From positions 183,481,754 through 183,545,753 of the forward strand of contig NC_068938.1 of assembly GCF_016801865.2 (NCBI RefSeq): a stretch of 64,000 nt of DNA. The letters are read 5' to 3'. Position 1 is the first letter of the stretch; each line of letters begins with the position of its first letter. Both the position numbers and the translations under genes were made by a program. The DNA is from Culex pipiens pallens. Its lineage: Eukaryota > Arthropoda > Insecta > Diptera > Culicidae. The notes under the pieces were generated by a model that was not told where the DNA came from, searched no databases, and worked only from the letters and a program-made list of their open reading frames with translations. Positions 45,848 through 59,203 of this stretch are shown one piece after another.

Positions 45848-48620
45848 AAGTTTATGGTCATGATGATATTTGTTTCTATTTATTGTTGGCGGCTAGATTC
45901 ACTGTTTGGGGATTTGTAAAAGTTTTGTTTTGTATTGTGTTTGGACAATAAACTCGATTCCGTTGGAAAATGGACAATCTCTTTTATTTGAAGCTAATCG
46001 TTGAAAAAAATCATAATATTGAGACAATTGAAATATTTTAATGATTCTTAAAACCTTCAAAAATCTTCAATCTTGAATCATATTTTAAAAGGCAGCGATC
46101 CAACCACAACTAATATCTAAAGCATAATGTTCTGTTTGGTAAAACATTCCATTCTCCACTACCGAACCGCATCCAATCGACATTTCAATCGTCATAACTC
46201 TCGGGCCAAAATTTGATCATAAATTCAAAAAATTCCACCACTTCCCCTCTGTTAGGCTGTCTGCCACAACAATAAAATCCGAGATGAAGAAGCTCATTAA
46301 TATTTTGCTCCACAGCTTCTGAACGACGAGCCCCATTCCAAAGAGGGGGGCTATTTTTCATAATTCCTCATTTAATTACCGAAATTCCGAAAAGACAATA
46401 AAAATGTGTTGGAAAACCGATTTTTAACAGCCTCATCTGCATATAAAATGATTTTGCTTCTTTTTCACCTTTTTTACCAAATCGAACAAAAAATTTATTG
46501 AGCAAAACCGGGAGGATTAAGTTCCCCTCCACCACCCCCACCCACCATTTTTTTCTGATTGGGCCCCAAAGTTAGGGCCCCCGATTGATCGGTTTGTGCC
46601 GGGGGGGTGTCGTGTATAGTTCATAAATAGTTTTGTATATATTTTTTGCCCCCGGACGATCGCGGCGCGGCCACAAACAGAAAACACCCGAAATTCTTAT
46701 GAATTTATAATCAGCGAATGATAAATTCGGTTCCTAACTTTGGCACCCCCTGCCGTGCTGGTGGCGGGATGAGTTCCCCCCACCCCCACTCCTGGAAGTT
46801 TGTAAATCGGTTTCCAGTCGAAAATTCAGCAGCAGATTTTTTTTTAAAGTCCGCTGGAGCTTTTGTTTTTGTGATAAATATTCAAATCGGAATGGCTACT
46901 TTCTGGTGGGGAGCGGTCTTTGTGAAGAATGGAGACAGAAATCATTCATTTTTTCTATGATCACTTTGATTCTGACTTGGTTAGGGATGCTCAGTTAAAA
47001 AAACACATTATGTTTGCGTTGAGAGCCATTTTGCAAAAAGTTGATTTAAAATGATGACAAAAATATAATTTAATGAATTTGAATATTGAAAAAAAAGTTT
47101 TTTGATTAAAAAGTTTTTTGTGAAATTTAAAAATCTAGTTTCAATGAACATATTATGAGAGCCCACAGCCAAATTTTTAATTATCTTTAAATATATTTTT
47201 TGATTCGGGATAGTAGATTTTTGTAATTCTATGTAAGTGAATGTAAGACATATTTTTTTTTTTTTCGTTTTAATTGAACATCTAACCAAACGTTTTTTTA
47301 AAGTAAATCCTTTAACCCTTTCTGGCCTGATGGGAATCTAAATTTTCAAAAAAACCTAAAATTTTCGTGTGGTTCCCATCAAACACAAATTTGTATTTTT
47401 AGGAAAACACTTTTTCTGTAAAACGTATTGTATAAAAGGCTTACATTTCGTGCAAGGATACTTTCCACAAAATTTAATTGAATTTAAGTAGAACCATAGT
47501 TCTAAACTTTCGTTTTATTCGAGAATATAAGTTCAAAAATTGTTTATCCTTGGAATTCAGATTATAGAATATTGTTGAATACCGCAAAAAAAAATTTCTA
47601 GGTATCTTTCAATTAGTCTTTTAATATCTGATGATAGCTAAGTCCAATAGTAATAATTTTTAGAATAAAAAAAATTTTCAAAATCAAGCCTAACATTACA
47701 AACAGCTTTGAATGTGTTACTTTGTCATCAAGTGTTGGTCTTGATTTAAAGAATATTTTTAAAGAAAAAAATGGAAAATTCTACGAAGATATCATTAGTT
47801 GTCGAAATTTAGACAGTTAAAAAATGTAATTGGAAATCATTTTAAAAAAATATTATTTTAATTCTTTGTTATACTCTATTTCAGAAAATATTTGTCTGAA
47901 TTTCAAATTCAAAAGCTAAAGTAGGAAGTAATTTTCTGGGCTACTTTGAAACATATAGTCAAACATAGACACACAAAGACATCTGCATATGACAATTACT
48001 TAAAATTAACCCTCAAATGGCAATAATTTGAAAACGACGCAATTTATGGAAAAAATTAACAAGTACTTTCCAATTGAAAATTTGATTTTGTTATTCTAAG
48101 TAATTTTTCATGCTTTTCAGGGTATTTTTTCAATATTTTTTAAAAGTTATGTATCTTAAAAAAAACATTAAAGTTTGTTCATAATTTCGTAAAACACAGA
48201 AATAGTACAATAAAACAAATATTTTTAACATACATTTATTTGCAGTGTAACTTTTTCTGATTTTGTTTTACGAAACAAAACCTACTACTTTACAGATGAC
48301 ACTTAATCAATCCGAAAGCCCCTTCCTATGACACAGATTTTCGAATATTTACATTCCATTTTTATATGTAAAGTTGCCAAAATTGTATGGCGATGTGTAT
48401 GGACGAACCGATGATGCAAAATAACTTCTTTTGTCATAGGGAAGCCCACAATAAAGTTTCAACCAAATAAAAAAATGAAATTAAAATTTTATGAAACTTA
48501 TAAATTTTCTTTACAATGGGTATTTTTTTAATTGGTTATTGAATTTAAATGGTTTACATTTTTTGCACATTTTTTTTTTTGGAATTATCATATGAATTAT
48601 GTATTAAAACATTTTTACTC
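45848..48620. other. non-coding stretch, GC-richer island then AT-rich
   Basis: 45,850-46,980 is mixed, with C-rich and G-rich runs (46,520-46,610; 46,740-46,800). From 47,000 it is strongly AT-rich. No repeat shared with the window and no supported exon. Confidence 0.4.
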
Positions 48621-48862
48621 ATGGTACGTTCGTTTGATGGCTAGTTCCACACGGCGTGCCGCACTCAGAGCTGTAAAAGTGTTTCTTTGAAGAAACTCGC
48701 GCTAGTTCCGCACGAGTTTCGCCGCCATCTTGGAACTGAAACTCTAATGCCGCACTCGTTATTTTTTCAGTTTCATGCGAGTTCCACGCACACTGATAAG
48801 TGACGTTCGATTGAACCAAAACTGACTCAGTGCCGCACTGGCTCTTCAAACGAACGTACCAT
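48621..48862. mobile_element. 242-bp MITE with ATGGTACGTTCGTTTGA ends
   Basis: Perfect 17-bp terminal inverted repeats, ATGGTACGTTCGTTTGA and its complement. The interior is GC-richer, with GCCGCACT words repeated (48,659, 48,751 and 48,832). No coding capacity. Confidence 0.88.
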
Positions 48863-49252
48863 TAGTATTTATTACTTTTTTTAAGTTTTCTTTGTGAAAA
48901 CAAAATAAATTTATTTCTATTTTATTAATGTTATATTGGTGGTATTAAAAAAAAGTTATGAATAAGTTGTGTAGTTCAAAATTTTGGGTTTTGATCTTTT
49001 AAAATTGTAATAAACTAATAAAATATATGTTCTTAAAAAAACTGCTCTTTCAAATGTTTTCATCGTTCAAAATTATGAAGTAAAATATAAAACAATATAC
49101 TTTATACATTATGACAGTGATGTTACTACCACAAATTGCAAAATATGAATAAATTTATTATTTCATTTTTCTAAATTTTTGTGGTCCTAAATTCAAAATT
49201 TGCAAGTAGTCTTAAAGTGTCTTATTTGATCAAAAATACGAAAAAAAGACGC
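48863..49252. other. AT-rich spacer
   Basis: AT-rich; nothing recognised. Confidence 0.4.
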
Positions 49253-52200
49253 AAAAATGATTTTTTGGCGGGCATTCAAGGGTTTGTTCCGGTGGGTGTA
49301 CTAAACCCAAATCCAAAATTTGAGCTTGATACGTAACGTAACAGGAGCTGGCGCTTTGCATTTGAATTTTAAATGGGATTTAACCCGTAAAAAAGATTTT
49401 ACCAAGAATGTCACTTTTTGAGGCATTTTGGCCAATGAAGCGTTTATTTTCAACATCATTGGCATGTAGGCCAGATCCTTGCGCATCTATTGGTATATAT
49501 AACATTGAAATCTGGAGCACCCTGGAGCTCCAGACCTTCAAAGTTTGGCATTTTTTGACAAAGAACTTTGTCCTAAGGTTTATATACGTGGTGTCAATCC
49601 AAAATTTTCGCGAAGCGAAAACGTTACGTGACGAATTCCCCTCTCGGCAAATTTCCCCTCTAAAGTACACGCTGGTTGGTCGAACAAACGTTTCCCAATC
49701 AGTCAATCGAGAGACGTGAGATTGATGTATCTAAAATTACCCCCACTCCACCTCATAATTTTCGGATCGTCGACGGGGCAACAAAACTAAACCTAAGCCA
49801 ACAAAACTCGGCTCGGTTGGTCCCGATAATTCATTCTGTTGCTGGACGTCGACGAGTCAACATCAGGAGCAGATGGTCTGGTGGCCCGGGAGCAGATGGC
49901 ATGGATCAGCCAAGACATGCCAGCCGGCATTAGAAGGAGTCGATAATTGGAATTGGCCACCACCTGGAGTGTTCGGAGGCCCCGTTGGCTGAAGTGTTCG
50001 TAGTGGCCACAATCCGGAGTGGCCGGAGGCCCCGGGGATGTTCCGATGGGGGGACATTTGCCGAACCATAAGAGTAGGGGCAATATGGGTATCAAACTTT
50101 ATGGTTTTTGATACTGGATATGAAATTTGACATTTCGGCAGTAATGGCCAAGTTCCGGAGTGGCCGGAGGCCCCGGGGATGTTCCGATGGGGGGACATTT
50201 GCCGAACCATAAGAGTATGGGCAATATGGGTATCAAACTTTATGGTTTTTGATACTGAATATGAAATTTGACATTTCGGCAGTAGTGGCCACAATCCGGA
50301 GTGGCCGGAGGCCCCGGGGATGTTCCGATGGGGGACATTTGCCGAACCATAAGAGTAGGGGCAATATGGGTATCAAACTTTATGGTTTTTGATACTGGAT
50401 ATGAAATTTGACATTTCGGCAGTAATGGCCACAGTCCGGAGTGGCCGGAGGCCCCGGGGATGTTCCGATGGGGGGACATTTGCCGAACCATAAGAGTAGG
50501 GGCAATATGGGTATCAAACTTTATGGTTTTTGATACTGAGTATGAAATTTGACATTTCGGCAGTAATGGCCACAATCCGGAGTGGCCGGAGGCCCCGGGG
50601 ATGTTCCGATGGGGGACATTTGCCGAACCATAAGAGTAGGGGCAATATGGGTATCAAACTTTATGGTTTTTGATACTGGATATGAAATTTGACATTTCGG
50701 CAGTAATGGCCACAATCCGGAGTGGCCGGAGGCCCCGGGGATGTTCCGATGGGGGGACATTTGCCGAACCATAAGAGTATGGGCAATATGGGTATCAAAC
50801 TTTATGGTTTTTGATACTGGATATGAAATTTGACATTTCGGCAGTAGTGGCCACAATCCGGAGTGGCCGGAGGCCCCGGGGATGTTCCGATTGAGGGACA
50901 TTTGCCGAACCATAAGAGTATGGGCAATATGGGTATCAAACTTTATGGTTTTTGATACTGGATATGAAATTTAACATTTCGGCAGTAGTGGCCACAATCC
51001 GGAGTGGCCGGAGGCCCCGTTGATGTTCCGATGGGGGGACATTTGCCGAACCATAAGAGTATGGGCAATATGGGTATCAAACTTTATGGTTTTTGATACT
51101 GGATATGAAATTTGACATTTCGGCAGTAGTGGCCACAATCCGGAGTGGCCGGAGGCCCCGGGGATGTTCCGATGGGGGGACATTTGCCGAACCATAAGAG
51201 TAGGGGCAATATGGGTATCAAACTTTATGGTTTTTGATACTGGATATGAAATTTGACATTTCGGCAGTAATGGCCAAGTTCCGGAGTGGCCGGAGGCCCC
51301 GGGGATGTTCCGATGGGGGGACATTTGCCGAACCATAAGAGTATGGGCAATATGGGTATCAAACTTTATGGTTTTTGATACTGAATATGAAATTTGACAT
51401 TTCGGCAGTAGTGGCCACAATCCGGAGTGGCCGGAGGCCCCGGGGATGTTCCGATGGGGGACATTTGCCGAACCATAAGAGTAGGGGCAATATGGGTATC
51501 AAACTTTATGGTTTTTGATACTGGATATGAAATTTGACATTTCGGCAGTAATGGCCACAGTCCGGAGTGGCCGGAGGCCCCGGGGATGTTCCGATGGGGG
51601 GACATTTGCCGAACCATAAGAGTAGGGGCAATATGGGTATCAAACTTTATGGTTTTTGATACTGAGTATGAAATTTGACATTTCGGCAGTAATGGCCACA
51701 ATCCGGAGTGGCCGGAGGCCCCGGGGATGTTCCGATGGGGGACATTTGCCGAACCATAAGAGTAGGGGCAATATGGGTATCAAACTTTATGGTTTTTGAT
51801 ACTGGATATGAAATTTGACATTTCGGCAGTAATGGCCACAATCCGGAGTGGCCGGAGGCCCCGGGGATGTTCCGATGGGGGGACATTTGCCGAACCATAA
51901 GAGTATGGGCAATATGGGTATCAAACTTTATGGTTTTTGATACTGGATATGAAATTTGACATTTCGGCAGTAGTGGCCACAATCCGGAGTGGCCGGAGGC
52001 CCCGGGGATGTTCCGATGGAGGGACATTTGCCGAACCATAAGAGTATGGGCAATATGGGTATCAAACTTTATGGTTTTTGATACTGGATATGAAATTTAA
52101 CATTTCGGCAGTAGTGGCCACAATCCGGAGTGGCCGGAGGCCCCGTTGATGTTCCGATGGGGGGACATTTGCCGAACCATAAGAGTAGGGGCAATATGGG

Positions 52201-54543
52201 TATCAAACTTTATGGTTTTTGATACTGTATATAAAATTTGACATTTCGGCAGTAGTGGCCACAATACGGAGTGGCTGGAGGCCCCGGGGATGTTCCGATG
52301 GGGGGACATTTGCCGAACCATAAGAGTAGGGGCAATATGGGTATCAAACTTTATGGTTTTTGATACTGAATATGAAATTTGACATTTCGGCAGTAGTGGC
52401 CACAATCCGGAGTGGCCGGAGGCCCCGGGGATGTTCCGATGGGGGGACATTTGCCGAACCATAAGAGTATGGGCAATATGGGTATCAAACTTTATGATTT
52501 TTGATACTGTATATGAAATTTGACATTTCGGCAGTAGTGGCCACAGTCCGGAGTGGCCGGAGGCCCCGGGGATGTTCCGATGGGGGGACATTTGCCGAAC
52601 CATAAGAGTAGGGGCAATATGGGTATCAAACTTTATGGTTTTTGATACTGAATATGAAATTTGACATTTCGGCAGTAGTGGCCACAATCCGGAGTGGCCG
52701 GAGGCCCCGGGGATGTTCCGATGGGGGGACATTTGCCGAACCATAAGAGTAGGGCAATATGGGTATCAAACTTTATGGTTTTTGATACTGGATATGAAAT
52801 TTAACATTTCGGCAGTAGTGGCCACAATCCGGAGTGGCCGGAGGCCCCGTCGATGTTCCGATGGGGGGACATTTGCCGAACCATAAGAGTAGGGGCAATA
52901 TGGTTATCAAACTTTATGGTTTTTGATACTGGATATGAAATTTGACATTTCGGCAGTAATGGCCACAGTCCGGAGTGGCCGGAGGCCCCGGGGATGTTCC
53001 GATGGGGGGACATTTGCCGAACCATAAGAGTAGGGGCAATATGGTTATCAAACTTTATGGTTTTTGATACTGGATATGAAATTTAACATTTCGGCAGTAG
53101 TGGCCACAATCCGGAGTGGCCGGAGGCCCCGTCGATGTTCCGATGGGGGGACATTTGCCGAACCATAAGAGTAGGGTCAATATGGTTATCAAACTTTATG
53201 GTTTTTGATACTGGATATGAAATTTAACATTTCGGCAGTAGTGGCCACAATCCGGAGTGGCCGGAGGCCCCGTCGATGTTCCGATGGGGGGACATTTGCC
53301 GAACCATAAGAGTAGGGGCAATATGGGTATCAAACTTTATGGTTTTTGATACTGAATATGAAATTTGACATTTCGGCAGTAGTGGCCACAATCCGGAGTG
53401 GCCGGAGGCCCGGGGATGTTCCGATGGGAGGACATTTGCCGAACCATAAGAGTAGGGGCAATATGGGTATCAAACTGTATGGTTTTTGATACTGTATATA
53501 AAATTTGACATTTCGGCAGTAGTGGCCACAATACGGAGTGGCTGGAGGCCCCGGGGATGTTCCGATGGGGGGACATTTGCCGAACCATAAGAGTATGGGC
53601 AATATGGGTATCAAACTTTATGGTTTTTGATACTGGATATGAAATTTGACATTTCGGCAGTAGTGGCCACAGTCCGGAGTGGCCGGAGGCCCCGGGGATG
53701 TTCCGATGGGGGGACATTTGCCGAACCATAAGAGTAGGGGCAATATGGGTATCAAACTTTATGGTTTTTGATACTGAATATGAAATTTGACATTTCGGCA
53801 GTAGTGGCCACAATCCGGAGTGGCCGGAGGCCCCGGGGATGTTCCGATGGGGGGACATTTGCCGAACCATAAGAGTAGGGCAATATGGGTATCAAACTTT
53901 ATGGTTTTTGATACTGGATATGAAATTTGACATTTCGGCAGTAATGGCCACAGTCCGGAGTGGCCGGAGGCCCCGGGGATGTTCTGATGGGGGGACATTT
54001 GCCGAACCATAAGAGTAGGGGCAATATGGGTATCAAACTTTATGGTTATTAAGAATCTAGTGAATCTTGGGAAAATTTGGACCAGACAATGTAATCGAAA
54101 ATTTCAACAACCATCTTGCAAAGTTCTTTGTCATACTGGTCATGTGTAACATAACCACCTGCACCTTTTTTTTCGAAAAATTGACCCCAGCAAAATCAAA
54201 TGGCGTCTAGGGCGTCGCGAGGTGCGACGCATATCTTTTTTGCCGAGGCCGATTTTTTGAAAAATGCCAAGCTTTGAAGGTCTGTACCGAGCTCCACAGT
54301 GCTCAAAATTTCAATGTTATATATACCATAAGATACGCAAGGATCTGGCCTACATGCCAATGATGTTGAAAAAAAAACGCTTCATTGGCCTAAATGCCTC
54401 AAAAAGTGACATTTTTGAAAAAAAAAAATTACGGGTTAATTCCCATTTAAAATTCAAATGCAAAGCGCCAGCTCATATTTTGGATTTGGGCTTGGTATGC
54501 CCACCGGAACAAACCCTTGAATGCCCGCCAAAAAGTCATTTTT
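49253..54543. mobile_element. 5.3-kb foldback element with internal satellite array
   Basis: The outer arms are inverted copies of about 300 bp (49,253-49,560 and 54,250-54,543). They share GGCGGGCATTCAAGGGTTTG, a CAGGAGCTGGCGCTTTGC-type block, GGCATGTAGGCCAGATCC and TATATAACATTGAAAT. Between them lie about 400 bp of unrelated sequence, the 141-bp satellite and about 200 bp of right spacer. The arms are clearly diverged, so the frame is older than the homogeneous array. Drosophila FB elements have similar inverted repeats built on tandem units; that is an analogy only. Confidence 0.85.
49945..54047 (-). repeat. 141-bp satellite, 29 copies
   Basis: The marker CCGGAGGCCC (with CTGG variants) occurs 29 times from 50,023 to 53,964 at steps of 141 bp, or 140 bp where a G or other base is missing. 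A degenerate start (49,945-50,010) and a partial last unit flank them. Each unit contains GACATTTGCCGAACCATAAG, GGTATCAAACTTTATGG and GACATTTCGGCAGTA. Since 141 is a multiple of three, the minus strand stays open for 3-5 units at a time and is broken by the 140-bp units. These repeated frames are a by-product of the period, not supported proteins. Confidence 0.95.
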
Positions 54544-56208
54544 GTTACACTCTAATACACATACAACATCCGACATACATAACCCTAAAATTTGACGTCT
54601 TTGGTCCAAATAAATGCAAATTTATAATGAAAATATTTTATAAAGGTAAGTTAATCAGAGTTACCAAAATGACGCATTTTTTCGGTTTTCAATGTTTTAA
54701 ATTAAAAAATATTCAAAATTATTCAAAGTGCTGATTCAAAAATAAAATAAACTGGTCTTAAAAATAAAATCTATACCCTTTTAAATTTGATTTCAAACTT
54801 AAATTTGATATATTAATGCAATTCAGCTTTTAAAAGTAAACAAAAAATCTAATACCATTATTCAATAATTTATTGATGGACACCCCCAACAATATATTAA
54901 ACATTCGCTATCGGTTGGGACCCCCCGGGATCACGTGCTCAGCATAATCATTCCACCTATGACTCTTTTTGGAACCACAAAGGGGAACCGGCACTCAAGC
55001 CGCATTGATTCACCGAAATATGCCCGACTTCGTAAAAAAGCGGTGAGCGTGGGCGCGAAAATCACTACGACATATTGTTTACGACTTTCTTTGAGATGGC
55101 GACGGCACCCCACTCGCGTGATCTATTAAAGCTTAATGACTTTAATAAATGTTTAAATTTATTGGAATTCCACAAACTTCTGGTTTTGAAGAATGAACGC
55201 TCAAATCGAAATCGATTTTCATAACCTCACTTTAGAAAATGGAAACTGGATCACGTTGTCCCCCGAACAATGTCGGTCCAACTCAATAGTGGTTCGATTT
55301 TTCCTCACTTTCATCGACTCCCTGTGACTGACAGGTGTCCTCCAATCCCAGCGCAGCGTCCTCCCAGTGACGAAGGTTGACAACGTTTTTATCCCTTTTT
55401 TTCTGCCGACAACATGTCGAACTCAATCTCAATGGTGGAAACTTCTTCAACAAGTCGAGACTACGGGGAAAGAGAGAGAGTAAAAATGGTTGATATTCCT
55501 ATTTCCACTTTAAATAATTACGTGCAAAGTCTACGGTTTTGTCTGTGTGTATGCTTCCGGAAGTTGGGGACTTGGGGTGGGGATTCCATTTTCATTAACT
55601 TCCTGACGGTTTGAAGGGGGAGGGAAATGGACCGGTTCCATAATGAGTGCAGGATTGTTTTGACTCGTTGCAGAATGAGTTTTTTTTCCCGTGCTTCCTC
55701 CGCCAGCATTGGTTGTTCAGCTCCATTGGAAAATTGAAATGAAATAATGAAGCGCAGTTGACAAAACAGGACCAAACGGATCGGCCGCCGGCGCAACGGA
55801 AGGAAGGATGTGATGAAGTCCTGAAGGGGAGGGAAATGGTTTTAATTCCGTCTACTTACACTTAATGAACCTTCGCCGTTGGAACGAGTGATGACGGATT
55901 TCTTAATGGAATAATTATGGAGCAAATCAACCTTCTTCAAGTTGATTTAACTAAGCAGTAATCGATATCAAGCCGCAATTTGCGGATTCTGGTAATTGGA
56001 AGATGTTGACTAATAAAAAATATATCTTTTTAATTAAATGTTTAAGTTCTTTGATTTTTTTTCTGAAGAATCATTGAAAACAAAAATAAATTGCATTGTC
56101 AACAATCAAGTGATGAAAAAACAACTAAACTCCTTTGATGTTTTATTTGCTAAATTAAACATTTAAAAATGTAGAAAATTCTGAAATTTTAAATAAGATC
56201 CATTCCTG
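54544..56208. other. non-coding stretch with a small GC-richer patch
   Basis: AT-rich to 54,900. The patch 54,905-55,130 is balanced and has short frames on both strands. 55,300-55,850 is balanced single-copy DNA. No domain or splice evidence for a gene. Confidence 0.4.
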
Positions 56209-56313
56209 ATGGTCCAATCAGCACCAAATTTGACATTTTGTTACTATCGATAAAAAATTTTCTCCAAGTTGGTCCAAATCGGTAATGGTCCAAAAGTGTA
56301 TTCGATTGACCCG
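56209..56313 (-). mobile_element. family G fragment (one end only)
   Basis: TGGTCCAATCAGCACCAAAT, then CTATCGAT, CCAAATCGGTAATGG and AAAAGTGTATTCGATTGACC match the right end of family G (compare 10,614-10,733). The other arm is absent and the piece is diverged. Confidence 0.75.
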
Positions 56314-58011
56314 TATTTGGTTTGCTACCAAGGTTTCTACACGTTTGTTGAAAAATGCATCAAGTACGATAATAAAGTTGAAATAAAATAAATGAATGAC
56401 AATAGGCCAATGTGATTTTTTAAAAAATATTTTCTCAATAATTTTGTCTGGTTAATTCTGAAAACTATAATCAATCAATTAACTTCGACCCTTTAAAAAC
56501 TGCTCAATTAAAGTTTCATCCTCAAAGTCCCTCCAACAACAATGTTGGCATAACCTCCACAAAAGTACCATCCAAACGATTAAATTTTCAAAATATTTAG
56601 TGCAATCACTTCAAATCCCATCTTAGCCGCTCTCCCCACAAAAGGGTAGCCTAAAAATCAACCGTGAAAAAACAACAAACCACCTTCACACAAAAGTCAG
56701 CAAGAACTCGTTGTTGGGAAGGGGAAAAAATCCGGTAACTACCATAAATAATAATTTCGTTTTATTAATGAACGAGAACCAGAAGGAACAGCCAAAAATA
56801 ATCTCCAAACTCAAAGCATATTAATTTTAATCCCTGTAAAAATAAAAGATGAATTTACTTCTTTTCTTCACCCCGACGACGAAGAGTCCCCCCACTTCTC
56901 CCCACCCGAAAGTGTAGAGAGGGCGTTCAAAGTGTGAAAATGATAAAAATTTCACGCTGAGTTTGAATCATTCGTTAATTTTCTTCGTTTTTTTTTCTTC
57001 CAACTTCAAACGCTGCAACTCCTCCGCGGCCAAAACAAACGAGCTGGGTTCTCCTCTGTCTTTGCGCTGGCGGGGGAGGAAGGGTTCTGGGCGAGAAATT
57101 GAAGAAATGCTCCCAGCTGTGCCGCGAGGTGTTTAAATCTGTCACTTTGGAATGCGATCGGTACGAGGGGTTTTTCTTTTTCGGGGCCGACCACGGTTGG
57201 TGGATTCCTGGCCGGGCTGTGACCTTCGCTGTGGAGGGCCCGGCTAGGCGGGGGACACATTCCCGAGGGAGACCTCGAGCAAGGTTAGGACCCAGACGGT
57301 TTGGCGTCGGATGCGGGTTTGGGTTGTTGCAGGTTACAAAGTTGGAATGGCCAATGTCACTGCTGGAGGACAACTTTTCAATTTGTAATCTAATGTTACC
57401 CTAACGCAGCCATCATCAAGGGTTTCCAAAAGCAAATTATCAAATTATTGGGTCAAAATTGTTTATTACTTAATTAATTTTAACTGTTATAAAACTCTTC
57501 TCTAACTCTTTTCAAATCATACCATAGAAAAGAAACATTCACAATCAAAAAAAGGACTCGAAAGACTAGCATGTGCTGGTGGTGCTGGTTTAATTTTGAT
57601 GTTAAATTATGGATTATGTTTCAATTTCAGAGCAGAAAATGTCACAAATGTTTCTAGTTTATACATAAAAAATCAAATCAATTTTTTCCATGTCATCATG
57701 AGTTGAAAAATGGGGACAAATTTATGAATTTCCTATAATAGAAACTTGCGGCACAAAAATATGCCTATCGCCATGCTGGCAGCACGGTGCAGACGGCGAG
57801 AGAGAATAGAGAGAGAGAGCAGCGCGCGGGGAGAGCGATATGTAGCAAGCACAAAACGACAAAAATCGGAGCTCGGTCTTTCACTTAGCCCTTAAGGGGC
57901 AAAGTGAAAAAATACTTCTTGTCATGGGATTAACATGTTAATGAAGGTTGACTGGTTCAATCATGGTCAAAATGAATATCAACGTGGTTATTGAAATTTA
58001 TATAATTTTTT
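56314..58011. other. single-copy stretch with GC-rich and GA-rich patches
   Basis: 56,860-57,410 is GC-richer with overlapping frames of 80-132 codons on both strands and no recognisable domain. 57,770-57,850 has GAGAGAGAGAG and GCGCGCGGGGAGAG motifs. Otherwise AT-rich. Confidence 0.4.
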
Positions 58012-58400
58012 GGTTAGGCCGTTGCAAATATTTTTTGAAGTTTATGTCCCTCAGCTCTGACGAAAGTCGAGTCGATTTAAATAACAAGCCTAGGTTTCAG
58101 AACTTGTATGAAAAAAGTGTTTTAAAATGCATTTCACACGCGCCCAGTTGTTATCAAATCATTATTTTTTAAAATATCGATCTATCAACGGAGTTTTTTT
58201 TCGCGAAAAAAAAAATTTTCGTCGGACTGTACATTGGTATTTCATGAAAATTCAAATTGTTTTCAAAGGAGTTCAAACATGCTAAATATGATTATAAACG
58301 CAGGAAAATGCATTTGAAATGGTTTTTTTTCTGCCCCCTGAGTATTCAGGCCGACTTTGAAGAGGGGCGACATAAACTTTGAAAAATATTTTCAGATAAA
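58012..58400 (+). repeat. family C repeat, dispersed copy
   Basis: TTAGGCCGTTGCAAATATTT, GTCCCTCAGCTCTGACG, AAATGCATTTCACACG and GCCCAGTTGTT follow the order of the 16,405-16,600 copy. Confidence 0.75.
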
Positions 58401-59203
58401 AATCCGTTGAAATTTTGAAGATTTCTAAATACAAAAAATGTGCTCACAGATTTTTAAGAGCCAAACATCAACTTCAAACGTTATTTGAACAGCCTTACTT
58501 GAAAACGGTGAAATACAAAAAAGTTTAGTCATTTTTGGTTCCAAATTCAATTATGCATCAAAAATTACTTTTTAAAATTTATTTGTCATATCATCTTAGC
58601 TCTAAACATAATTTCGGAACCAGATTTTTTATGAATTCAACTTTTGATGATACAAAGACAGATAAAAAATTGGTTTTATCCTCTGTACCTTACATAAGGA
58701 ACGTTATGACAAAATTTTATCCTAATGGTAGAAATAATCTGAAAAAAGTGAAATTGAAAGAGAAGAAAGTGAATTAGCAAAACAAGTGAGAAAAAAACAC
58801 ACACTAATGCGGATACAAATTGCGATAATTTCGCGATAATCATATTTTTGTATTATCTTTTTTTTTTTGCAAGGCTGTATTCGATTTCTCAGGAAGTTTT
58901 GTAGTTTTGTTTTGGTTGTATTTTAATTTGTGGAGTTTATGAAAAATACAAATTTTTATTGAAATTGGCTACCATTCGAAACCTGTGCTTAAACCCTTTA
59001 TATCGCCGGTACAGGAACATCCGGAGAGGCCATACTTTGACAGGATCTTGTCGAGGACACTAGAAATGAGTTGTAGAGTGAATATCTGTCTTATTCCACG
59101 ATGTTTGAAGTGTCGCTTGACCATTTTGAGTGATTTTGAAAAATGGCCCCACGGGAACAGGTATCCGGAACATCCGGGGTGGCCATATGGGGCGGCTTAG
59201 GTT
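58401..59203. other. AT-rich stretch, then satellite-like GGAACATCCGG patch
   Basis: AT-rich to 58,980. The segment 58,985-59,195 contains GGAACATCCGG twice (59,012 and 59,168) with a GAGGCCAT/GTGGCCAT follow-on, reminiscent of the CCGGAGTGGCC and GATGTTCC words of the 49.9-kb satellite. It is too diverged to be sure. Confidence 0.4.

Noticed and set aside
49863..54010. Long minus-strand frames of up to 215 codons with a repeated 47-residue motif
   Set aside because: They follow from the 141-bp period being divisible by three. They break wherever a unit is 140 bp and have no defined start, end or neighbours.
49945..54047. CRISPR-like array
   Set aside because: Units are direct 141-bp tandem repeats with no unique spacers, in a eukaryotic context.
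56975..57404. Opposing frames of 84-132 codons
   Set aside because: Proline/arginine-rich translations of GC-rich DNA; no domain seen.
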